Assembly: GCF_035046505.1 (NCBI RefSeq)
Contig: NC_089822.1
Location: forward strand, 113,787,307 to 113,851,306
Direction of reading: 5' to 3'
DNA: 64,000 nt
Source of the DNA: Tiliqua scincoides
Taxonomy: Eukaryota > Chordata > Lepidosauria > Squamata > Scincidae
Made by a program: the position numbers and the translations under genes. The notes beneath the pieces were generated by a model. The model was given only the letters and a program-made list of their open reading frames with translations. It did not search any database and was not told where the DNA came from. Position 1 is the first letter of the stretch. Every line of letters starts with the position of its first letter. Shown here piece after piece: positions 1 to 8,700 of this stretch.

Positions 1-155
1 AGGCACCACAGAGGGAGCCCTGTGCAGAAGAGAGCTAGAGGGCTTGCTTAACCAAGTGTTGGATAATGTGGTTTTTACTGCAATATAAATAAGCATTTAT
101 ATAGCGAAGGCAAATCTTTGGGGACTTGCCAGTGCTCTGATACAATGGGCTAAAG

Positions 156-351
156 TAGCGGTTCCCAAACTTACCATGGTCATGGCACCCTTCTTTCTCA
201 GTATCCTTCCGAGCTCACCCAGGCGCCGCCACCTTGGATGTTGCAATCTGGGGATGCCAGGCTGAAGAGACTGTCAGGTACATCCCATGGTGTCCCTGTG
301 AGTTTGCTATGGCATTCTAAAGCAGCACTGCACACAGTTTAGGAACCACTG
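156..351. mobile_element. Short non-autonomous hAT element in a DNMT1 intron
   Basis: The 196-bp element has inverted ends of the AGCGGTTCCCAAAC / GTTTAGGAACCACTG type. It is flanked by a perfect 8-bp target duplication, GGCTAAAG, at 148-155 and 352-359. Eight-base duplications and CAGTGGTTC-like ends are hallmarks of hAT transposons. It has no coding capacity. Confidence 0.85.
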
Positions 352-515
352 GGCTAAAGTACAAAGAAAGGGAGCTTCTTGTTCTCCTTAGGTCTAACCT
401 CCATCATCAACCCTTCCTGATAGTGCTACCACAGTGACGCTTAGTAGTTAAGGCACTTAAGTCTGGTAAAGAATACATGTTAACTCTGCCACCACACCCC
501 ATGGTCTGTTTGCAG

Positions 516-1802
516 GTGGGCAATGCAGTACCTCCACCTCTGGCAAAAGCCATTGGACTAGACATCAAATCATGTGTGTTGGCCAGAATCAAAGAGGACG
601 CCACAGGTATGTTGCAGACTATCAGCAGTTCTTGAAAAGCAAGTTTGACCCACTGTGTTCCCTCAATTCTGGAAATTGTTTGAATTATTTTGGTTCTCTT
701 ATTTAATGTGGTGGTATGTTTCTGTCAATACTTTGTAAGCTGCCTTCAGGGGCAAAAAGATAGGGTGAAAATTCCAGCATAAATAGACAACCTTTCCACC
801 CTTGGTTTGAGGCAGATAACATAAGTATGTGTATCATACTTGATCTGCCTGTTTGTGTGGGGATTCTAACTTTTTTGTGATTCTTCATAACTTTTCCTGG
901 CTAGGCTAGGTGAAGCACTACTACACAGACTAGCTATTCTGGTAGTAACTACATGGTAGGTCAGCTCTTGCAGGTCGCCTGCCCTATACTGAATTGAGTT
1001 TTCTAGATAGGATTGCCAGCCACCCTGTTCTTTTCTGTCTGTGAGTGCATATTTTTCACATTTTTATATTGCCCTTCCTCCATGGAACTCAGGGTGGTGT
1101 AGTTCCTTTCCTCCTTTTGTCCTCACAACAACCCTGTGAGGTAGGTGAGGCTGTGGGATAGTGACTGGCCCATGGCCACCAGGAAGCTTCACAACTGAGT
1201 GAGGATTTTAACCTGGATATTCCAGGTCCAAGTCCTGAACCACTAGACCAGGGGTCTCCAAGCTTTTTGGCCAGAGGGCCGCATGAAATATCTGGTGCAG
1301 TGCTGAGCGCCAGAAACAAATTTAAATACAAAATTTAAAAAAATAAATTAGAGATGGAACTTAGATGAATGAATAAATGAAGGAGTGGGCTCATTCACTC
1401 AGCCTCTCTGGCATTCAGAACACCCTCCAGATGCAATCAGAGCACAGCTCTGGTTATGATCAGTTCAGGGGACAAGAAGCTGGCTGCGGGCTGCATCTGG
1501 CCCCCGGGCCAGGGTTTGGAGACCCCTGTGCTAGACCATCCTGGCTTTCACAGATAGGGAGCTGGCCACCACCTGACAGTCCCTGAAAGCTCTTATTTAC
1601 ACATGAAATTGGACAAAAGATATGGCTATAGAATGTACACTAAGACATTGATTGCTCTCATTACACACAATTGATGTGCATGATGGACACATGCACATGT
1701 ATGCTAGGACGGTCTGCCTGTTTGGAGTTTATATCTTTGGTGTGTATGTGTTCTTCATTTGCAGAAAGCATCAAACGAGAAAAGATGGAAATTGCAGATT
1801 AA
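516..1802 (+). CDS. DNMT1: DNA (cytosine-5)-methyltransferase 1, C-terminal end (last two coding exons)
   Basis: Exons 516-606 and 1765-1802. The first encodes [14 protein letters not shown], the motif X segment that closes the C5-methyltransferase fold, then [18 protein letters not shown]. The second encodes [12 protein letters not shown] and a TAA stop at 1800-1802. The acceptor at 515, donor GTATGT at 607 and acceptor ending at 1764 are clean, and a codon split 1+2 joins the exons. DNMT1 is the nuclear maintenance methyltransferase that copies CpG methylation onto hemimethylated DNA after replication. The motif X exon beginning at VGNAVPPP is the family's usual exon boundary, and the upstream exons lie off the left edge. 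The charged tail after the methyltransferase core is short and divergent, as in other vertebrates. The downstream neighbour on the same strand is EIF3G, as in mammals. The identity is firm; only the last 42 residues are visible. Confidence 0.95.
1055..1560. repeat. LINE 3'-tail-like repeat (L2/CR1 style) split by a hAT insertion
   Basis: The stretch reads like the widespread amniote LINE tail: a TTTTATATTGCCC start, an ACAACCCTGTGAGGTAG core, and an AGTCCTGAACCACTAGACCA end. It is interrupted by the 280-bp hAT at 1249-1528 and seems to resume for about 30 bases after it. Family assignment is from memory of the consensus. Confidence 0.55.
1249..1528 (+). mobile_element. hAT family A (CAGGGGT ends), short copy
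   Basis: Ends CAGGGGTCTCCAAG and TTTGGAGACCCCTG form the inverted repeat. The flanks CACTAGAC and TGCTAGAC are a degraded 8-bp target duplication. The inside has the family's GGGCCGCA...GGCCCCCGGGCC signature, also seen at 4538, 16942, 27200, 32994 and 56341. It sits in the last DNMT1 intron. Confidence 0.8.
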
Positions 1803-2315
1803 CGTGTAGATTGCCTATCTCCTGCTACTCCTCAGTTCCAGCACCTGAGCACCCAAACATGCACTGATGATTTTTTAAAATTTTTGTCATAATTTCATTT
1901 CTGTTTTTTCTTCTTCTGAAAATGCTAAAAGTTGTTGGAAGCTTTTTTGTGTGTTTGTTTTTTTAGAGACTCGTTTTATTGTCTCTGTTCAGCCTGTCTT
2001 TGTGAACAGTGTTTGTCTACTTGGCTGACATTCTGAAGCTGTTTCGATGTTCCAGTTTTATCAACAAACAACCATTCTCAAGTGATCAACTGTGCAGTGC
2101 CTGCCACTTCATGCGTGTGTATGTATTTTTGTGTGTGTGTGTGTGTCTGTGTGCGTGTGCGTGTGTGTGTGTTATTGCGGGAAAGGGTTAAGGATGATTT
2201 TATTATACATTGTATTGAAAAATTAATCAACCACTTTGTACAAGTGGAAATTAATACTTTATGTAGTTTTTATATGTTGTAATATTTCTTCAAATAAATC
2301 TCTCCTATAAATTAT
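1803..2315 (+). other. DNMT1: DNMT1 3' UTR with poly(A) signal
   Basis: An AT-rich stretch follows the DNMT1 stop codon. It holds a GT microsatellite at 2131-2172 and a canonical AATAAA at 2293-2298. Cleavage is expected about 15-25 bases further on, so the end given here is an estimate. Confidence 0.75.
2131..2172. repeat. (GT)n microsatellite in DNMT1 3' UTR
   Basis: An interrupted GT/GC dinucleotide run inside the DNMT1 3' UTR. It explains the Cys/Val-rich reading frames that cross it, which are not genes. Confidence 0.9.
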
Positions 2316-3297
2316 TTAAAAGGGGAATTCTTGACTTTCTGCCAGATTAATGGGGATTTTTTGGGTGAGGGGAGTGTGCTTCTAGCTTGGTTATTGTCAC
2401 TTTAAGGGTCTCTGCACACGAATGATAGTTCACTCATACAGTACATTCCAGTCCCTTAACTGATCAATACAGGCAGCACTTGAGTTGCATGGTGGTTACG
2501 TTCTTGGAAAATGGCTGATATGAATCACATAAATTAAAATGGCTTTTCCCATAAAAAAAACAATGGGGTTGGTATGGGTTAAAGGAAAATGCCAGTGAGG
2601 ACTCGTTGATTGGCAATTATGGAAGAAGTCTACTGGGAGTAGGATGGCAAGGTTGCCAGTGTCAGTGGCTCAGATCATTTGTTGACAGAGTTGAACCTTC
2701 CTGGAGGTGTCACAAGGATGTACAGCCTATTTATACACTGATTTTTTATACAGGGATTTGACTTAACACGAATGGCCCCTGCAAATGAGAAGGAATGTGC
2801 TGATCCCTGGAGAAGGGTAAAATGTACCCCTTTAAAATCAGTTAAAAAAACTGAACAGTCCTTTAACAATAGCCTCCTTAATGGGGGGGGGGGGTAGCTG
2901 GCTGACAGTCCATCAATCCTTCTCTCTCTAGTGGACCCCTCCCTTCCCCCTGAGCATGTGAAAGAAAGGTGATAATTTTGCACTGGTGAATGGAGGGGCT
3001 GAATGAAGTGTCTTTGTAAAGCCTTGGAGGAGGACTGATTGATGGATTGTCTTCTTAATGACTTATCTTACATCACAAAGGTCAGCAAGGCTGTTTTTCA
3101 ATCACTTGAGCAAAGAAACTTTGTTTTTTAAATTGATTTGCTATAGTGTGTTTTTTTGCCATCCAGGTGAGTGCTTGGACAGAACCCACGTGAATAATTA
3201 GTTTCAACCTGTATATACAGTGCAAAAATACCCTGGCTAGATTTGCAAGAAGCCTCTTACCAGCAGTAGCTGCTGCCAACCCATTTGCTTTCTAGAG
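2316..3297. other. DNMT1-EIF3G intergenic DNA, no gene recognised
   Basis: I see no exon with homology and no recognisable complete transposon here. A G homopolymer lies near 2883-2893. The open frames are short and unsupported. Confidence 0.5.
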
Positions 3298-3917
3298 CAA
3301 TGGTCTTCAACCTTTTTTGTGCCATAACTCCAATAAATAATGAGACTGGGGACTTGCCACCAATCCAGGATGTGTAGTGCAGGAGCTATTGCTATGTGTA
3401 GTGCAGCAGAATTGCCCTGTTGCTGGCCATGGAAAAGCACCACAGCTGCCCTACCTCCTTACACCTGAGGAGACTCTCCTTACACCAGATTGCTTAAGTA
3501 TGAGAGCCTCCTCAGGGGCAGAGCAGCTATGGTGCTTTTCCATGGACTATGATGGGGTGGTTCTGCCTCACCTGCCACCCCCACACCATGTGTCCCTGCA
3601 CTGATCCTACCCTCCTCCAGGGGGGCCCAATTGCCAACCCCGTGCCCCCCCACTCCCAATCCTACCCACCCCAGTTTCCTCCACCTCTTGTGTCTTCACA
3701 GCAAACTTGTGAGGTAGGAGCCTGAGAGGGCCGGCCTTAGGAGCTGCACGACAAGATAGGAAGAAGAGGCTGTGCAATATTGAATCAAGAACTCACTTTT
3801 GATAAGGCAGTACAATTACTGGACTGAACCAAGCCCTCTTGCACAGGCTTTGAAAGGTTGCTGCAAGCCCCCACATGAAGCTTTCTGGGGTTGCAGCTCA
3901 CATATTGAAGAACACTG
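3298..3917. mobile_element. Non-autonomous hAT element, about 620 bp
   Basis: The ends CAATGGTCTTCAACC and ATTGAAGAACACTG are imperfect inverted repeats. The flanks TTCTAGAG (3290-3297) and TTCCAGAG (3918-3925) are a 7/8 target duplication. The interior has no recognisable transposase. Confidence 0.7.
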
Positions 3918-4537
3918 TTCCAGAGTACAGCAGTGGGAAGCTTATCACATGCCAATTTATGGATCATTCAAATAGTGATCATATGCTACTGTTGGCTGCA
4001 AGTCTGCAGCTGTCTCATCAAATTGGCAGCCAGTGTTTCTTCTCCAATCATACTGTTGCCACAATCTGCATGCACATGGCCTGTCATGTGTTGGGGGCTT
4101 TTCATGAGATGGACTGCTTCTCCACCCATCAAAAAACCAAAATAAAAACCAGCCATGCCAAAAACACCCCCACCCCAAACCTGTTCCAAATAACTCCTTC
4201 AATACTTGTAAAACAAAAGGAGATTACAGCAATCTAAGGCAGCATTTCCCAAACTGGATCATTTTGGGTTGTGAAACTGACAAAGAAAATGTATTGAGCC
4301 TTAGGGAAAGTGAAACTGAGCCACATGTGCACATTTACTTGTGAGTGGGTGAGCCACCCCAGGCTCCTATCAAAGGCTAGGTGATTGCCACCAAAGGGGT
4401 CCCAATCCAATTAACGTAGAGCTCAATGAAAGCTCCAGAAGGCAATCCCCCCACCATAGTAAAAACAGGCTTGAACTGCTGGTAAAGTGAAACTTTTTTT
4501 AGTTTTGTAAAACCAGGTGGGTTCTGATAGACTAAAC

Positions 4538-6274
4538 CAGGGGTGCCCAAATCCCAGCCCGGGGGCCACTTGTGACCCTCGAGGACTCCCAATCTGGCCT
4601 GCGGGGAGCCTGCAGTCTCCAATGAGGCTCTAGCCCTCCAGAGACCTGCTGGAGCCTGTGCTGGCCTGACACAGCTGCTCTCAGTGTGATGGCCAACAGT
4701 TTGACCTCTCACGTGAGCTGTGGGACAAGGGCTCCCTCCACTGCTTGCTGTTTCATGTCTGTGATGCAGCAGTGGCAGCAAAGGCCGGCTTTGCTTTGTG
4801 CAAGGCCTTTTATAACATAAGAACAGCCCCACTGGATCAGGCCATAGGCCCATCTAGTCCAGCTTCCTGTATCTCACAGCGGCCCACCAAATGCCCCAGG
4901 GAGCACACCAGATAACAAGAGACCTCATCCTGGTGCTCTCCCCTACATCTGGCATTCTGACTTAACCCATTCCTAAAATCAGGAGGTTGCGCATACACAT
5001 CATGGCTTGTACCCCATAATGGATTTTTCCTCCAGAAACTCGTCCAATCCCCTTTTAAAGGCGTCTAGGCTAGACGCCAGCACCACATCCTGTGGCAAGG
5101 AGTTCCACAGACCGACCACGCGCTGAGTAAAGAAATATTTTCTTTTGTCTGTCCTAACCTGCCCAACACTCAATTTTAGTGGATGTCCCCTGGTTCTGGT
5201 ATTATGTGAGAGTGTAAAGAGCATCTCCCTATCCACTCTGTCCACCCCCTGCATAATTTTGTATGTCTCAATCATGTCCCCCCTCAAGCGTCTCTTTTCT
5301 AGGCTGAAGAGGCCCAAACGCCGTAGCCTTTCCTCATAAGGAAGGTGCCCCAGCCCCGTAATCATCTTAGTCGCTCTCTTTTGCACCTTTTCCATTTCCA
5401 CTATGTCTTTCTTGAGATGCGGCGACCAGAACTGGACACAATACTCCAGGTGTGGCCTTACCATCGATTTGTACAACGGCATTATAATACTAACCGTTTT
5501 GTTCTCAATACCCTTCCTAATGATTCCAAGCATAGAATTGGCCTTCTTCACTGCCACCGCACATTGGGTCGACACTTTCATCGACCTGTCCACCACCACC
5601 CCAAGATCTCTCTCCTGATCTGTCACAGACAGCTCAGAACCCATCAGACTATATCTAAAGTTTTGATTTTTTGCCCCAATGTGCATGACTTTACACTTAC
5701 TGACATTGAAGCGCATCTGCCATTTTGCTGCCCATTCTGCCAGTCTGGAGAGATCCTTCTGGAGCTCCTCACAATCACTTCTGGTCTTTACCACTTGGAA
5801 AAGTTTGGTGTCGTCTGCAAACTTAGCCACTTCACTGCTCAACCCTGTCTCCAGGTCATTTATGAAGAGGTTGAAAAGCACCGGTCCCAGGACAGATCCT
5901 TGGGGCACACCGCTCTTCACCTCTCTCCATTGTGAAAATTGCCCATTGACACCCACTCTCTGCTTCCTGGCCTCCAACCAGTTCTCAATCCACGAGAGGA
6001 CCTGTCCTCTAATTCCCTGACTGTGGAGTTTTTTCAGTAGCCTTTGGTGAGGGACCGTGTCAAACGCCTTCTGAAAGTCCAGATATATAATATCCACGGG
6101 TTCTCCCGCATCCACATGCCTGTTGACCTTTTCAAAGAAAAGGTCTTTTCCATCTCTAATAAATTCATTTATGTAAATTTATTCAAATTTGAAATGTAAA
6201 TTAATTCTTTTTTTCCCCCAACACAGTGTCAGAGAGATAATGTGGCCCTCCTGCCAAAAAGTTTGACACCCCTG
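4538..6274 (-). mobile_element. hAT family A, split by a CR1 LINE
   Basis: The outer pieces (about 4538-4812 and 6145-6274) are the two halves of a family A hAT in reverse orientation. Flanking octamers are GACTAAAC (4530-4537) and GACTAAAG (6275-6282). The 1.3 kb between them is a CR1 LINE fragment, so the hAT is the older insertion. The broken halves line up with the unbroken copy at 16942-17388. Confidence 0.85.
4813..6144 (-). mobile_element. CR1-clade LINE, 5'-truncated, reverse transcriptase frame open to the stop
   Basis: On the minus strand an uninterrupted 371-codon frame (6115 down to 5000) carries reverse transcriptase blocks in order: DIIYLDFQKAFDTVPH, GVPQGSVLGPVLFNLFINDL, then the FADDTKLF catalytic box. 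The C-terminal CR1-like part follows (SLEKRRLRGDMIETYK ... RKYFFTQRVVGLWNSLP). The 5' half with the endonuclease is missing, as is usual for truncated LINE copies. The 3' tail runs from 5000 down to about 4813 (GGCCTGATCCAGTGGGGC side). Near-matching decamers AAGGCCTTTT and AAGGTCTTTT at the borders could be a target duplication. An open frame this long suggests a fairly young copy. Confidence 0.88.
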
Positions 6275-6282
6275 GACTAAAG

Positions 6283-6490
6283 CAATTATTTGCAACCTTT
6301 TTCGTCTCATGGCATACCAACAAGATACTAAAATTGTCAAGGCACACGATTAGGTTTTTTTGACAATTGACAAGGCACATCGCACTGTTGGTGGGCAGCT
6401 CACATCCCCCAATGGCCCTACTAATAAATGACTCTCCCCCAAAGTCCCATGGCACACCAGTGTGCTATGGTACAGTGGTTGAAAATGATT
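6283..6490. mobile_element. hAT family C (CAATTATTTGCAACC ends), placed against a family A copy
   Basis: Ends CAATTATTTGCAACC and GGTTGAAAATGATT are inverted. It begins directly after the octamer GACTAAAG that closes the family A element, and is followed by GACTAGAC. A sister copy lies at 44314-44522. Confidence 0.7.
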
Positions 6491-6505
6491 GACTAGACAG
6501 TCATT

Positions 6506-6588
6506 TTAAAAGCCATTTCTGCCCAACGTTGTATATACACAACAGGGATCAAATGTGTATACCTGTGGGCTGGGCAGAAATGGGTTAA
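6506..6588. mobile_element. piggyBac-like MITE (TTAA flanks), about 80 bp
   Basis: CCATTTCTGCCC and GGGCAGAAATGG form inverted ends bounded by TTAA at 6506-6509 and 6585-6588. The inside has the palindrome-like GTATATACAC and GGGATCAAATGTGTA. Similar copies lie at about 44771-44846 and 46047-46140. TTAA target sites are typical of piggyBac; the assignment is inferred. Confidence 0.6.
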
Positions 6589-6813
6589 AAAGTGGATCCC
6601 AGTGCTAAAAAGTCTGGGAATCATTGCTCTGTATCAGTAAAAATGGAAAAACATGCATGAGTATTGTGGAAAAGTAACAAAGGTGAAGAAGTTGTTTGTA
6701 GCCATGAACAATTGCAGGGAGGCAGAAAGAAGAGTCTTGGCACTCATTCAGTTCTATATATAATACACAAGCTGCAGCTTCTGCAACGGTACAGAGCTCT
6801 TAATGGGATATAG

Positions 6814-8125
6814 GCCAGCGGTTCTTAAACTTGTAGCACTGCGACCCACTTTTTAGAATGAGAATCTGTGGGGACCCACCGGAAGTGATGTCATGACTGA
6901 AAGTGACATCATCAAGCAGGAAGAGTTTTAACAATTCTAGGCTGCAATCCCACCTAGGATTGTCCCATTTAGTAGTAGTTGGCAACCTTCAGTCTCGAAA
7001 GACTATGGTATCGTGCTCTGAATGGTGGTTCTGGAACAGCGTCTAGTATGGCTGAAAAGGCCGATTCAGGAGTGACAATCCCTTCCACACTGGGAGCAAG
7101 TGCAGTCTCTGTCCCTGGTCTGTCTCCCTGGCTATGGGCCTTCCTTCTTTGCCTCTTTGCCTCAGTCTGTTGGCCAAGTGTCTCTTCAAACTGGGAAAGG
7201 CCATGCTGCACAGCCTGCCTCCAAGTGGGCCGCTCAGAGGCCAGGGTTTCCCACTTGTTGAGGTCCGCTCCTAAGGCCTTCAGATCCCTCTTGCAGATGT
7301 CCTTGTATTGCAGCTGTGGCCTACCCGTAGGGCACTTTCCCTGCACAAGTTCTCCATAGAGCAGATCCTTTGGGATCCGGCCATCATCCATTCTCACAAC
7401 ATGACCGAGCCAACACAGGCATCTTTGTTTCAGCAGTGCATACATGCTAGGGATTTCAGCATGTTCCAGGACTGTATTGTTTGGAACTTTGTCCTGCCAG
7501 GTGATGCTGAGAATGCGTCGGAGGCAGCACATGTGGAAAGCATTCAGTTTCCTCTCCTGTTGTGAGAGGTTGTCCTCATGGAGGTTGTCCATGACTCGCT
7601 GCAGTACAGAGTGTACTCAGGACGAAAGCTCTGTAGACCTGGATCTTGGTATGTTCTGTCAGCTTCTTGTTGGACCAGACTCTCTTTGTGAGTCTGGAAA
7701 ACGTGGTAGCTGCTTTACTGATGCGTTTGTTTAGCTCTATATGAGAGAAAGAGTGTCGGAGATCGTTGAGCCAAAGTACACAAAGTCATGGACAACCTCC
7801 AGTTCATGTGCAGAGATTGTAATGCAGGGAGGGGAGTCCACATCCTGAACCATGACCTGTGTTTTCTTCAGGCTGATCGTCAGTCCAAAAGTGACCATCA
7901 GTCCAAAAGTCCCAAACTGATTGTCAGTCCAAAAGTCCCATTTACTATCATTGTTAAAAGAATATACATTGCAGCTTATTAAAACCACAGGTCGGTAATG
8001 TTTCCCCAAATGCAGTCACTTGCCATGGTAGCATCAAGCCTCATGGATTAAAAATAAAATATTGATATGAATGGGGGCCCACCTGAAATCGACTCATGGG
8101 TCCCGACCCACAATTTAAGAAAGTT
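6814..8125. mobile_element. hAT family B, split by a LINE
   Basis: The left part (CAGCGGTTCTTAAAC ... AAGTGATGTCATGACTG ... AAGCAGGAAGAGTTTTAAC) and right part (about 7945-8125, ending GGGTCCCGACCCACA) match the two halves of the intact family B copy at 46623-46985. The LINE at 6973-7893 sits between them. No target duplication is readable. Confidence 0.75.
6973..7893 (-). mobile_element. LINE ORF2 C-terminal fragment, clade uncertain
   Basis: The minus strand reads the end of a non-LTR retrotransposon protein in two frames. The upstream frame has SPPCITISAHELEVVHDF; the downstream 207-codon frame starts MDNLHEDNLSQQERKLNAFH and contains LRRILSITWQDKVPNN and CWLGHVVRMDDGRIPKDLLY. At least one frameshift near 7600 separates the two. 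The 3' tail ends in a short ACTACTA run. Three near-repeats of CAGTCCAAAAGT lie at its truncated 5' border (7879-7940). A related tail with clean target duplications lies at 30469-30682. I do not name the clade. Confidence 0.8.
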
Positions 8126-8142
8126 GGCTAAGTCTATCGAAA

Positions 8143-8161
8143 ACTACATTTCCCAGCAGGC
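8143..8161 (+). promoter_or_regulatory. ZNF143/THAP11-type site 1 upstream of EIF3G
   Basis: ACTACATTTCCCAGCAGGC matches the ACTACA-N2-TCCCAG-type motif bound by ZNF143/THAP11 at housekeeping promoters. It lies about 190 bases before the EIF3G start codon. Confidence 0.7.
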
Positions 8162-8700
8162 AGCGAGGCGCAAGTACCCTCGGCCACCCCGTAGCTTCCG
8201 CCTTGGTAAACAAAACTACATCTCCCAGGATGCCGGGCGCCGGTTGAGGCCTTCTGGTTTGCGTCGCTGAGCAGGCGTGGGACTCTGCGGCCTGCGTTTT
8301 CCTGCTGGCGCAGTTGGTGTCCACGGGCAGCGATGCCGACCGGCGATTATGAGTGCGTAATGCGACCTAGGCCGAGGCGCTAGGTTGGGGGGGGGGCGGC
8401 GGGAGGAGCGGCCGGGAAGGGAATCGGCGGAGAGAACGTTCTGGCCTGGAAGTGGAGGGCGGGAGCGGCGCTGGGCCCGGCTGCTGGGGCTGCCTCACGC
8501 GGCTCCTCCGGTCGAGGGAATCCCTCCACGGGCCTGGCGTGTCGGGGAGGAGGGCTGCGGCCTGCCCCCTCCCCCCCGCGGGGAGCTCTGTGGTCTGGAG
8601 GCCCCTTCGGTCATGCGATCAGCCCCCCCCCCCGTCTGAGGTGGGGAAGCCCGGCACAGGCGTCAGAGGGGGCTGAAGCGTGTGGTGCTCTCCAGGGTGG
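8160..8700. promoter_or_regulatory. CpG-rich promoter and first exon region of EIF3G
   Basis: CpG density and GC content rise sharply against the surrounding AT-rich repeats and fall again by about 8700. The EIF3G start codon lies inside. No TATA box is evident. Confidence 0.7.
8215..8233 (+). promoter_or_regulatory. ZNF143/THAP11-type site 2 upstream of EIF3G
   Basis: ACTACATCTCCCAGGATGC is a second copy of the same motif, 72 bases downstream of the first in the same orientation. Paired sites of this type are common in TATA-less CpG-island promoters. Confidence 0.75.

Noticed and set aside
4377-4853. A 158-codon minus-strand frame
   Set aside because: It lies over the left half of a hAT element and the CR1 border and has no protein similarity I recognise.
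6979-7734. Plus-strand frames opposite the LINE fragment
   Set aside because: The minus strand encodes recognisable LINE protein; these are its shadows.
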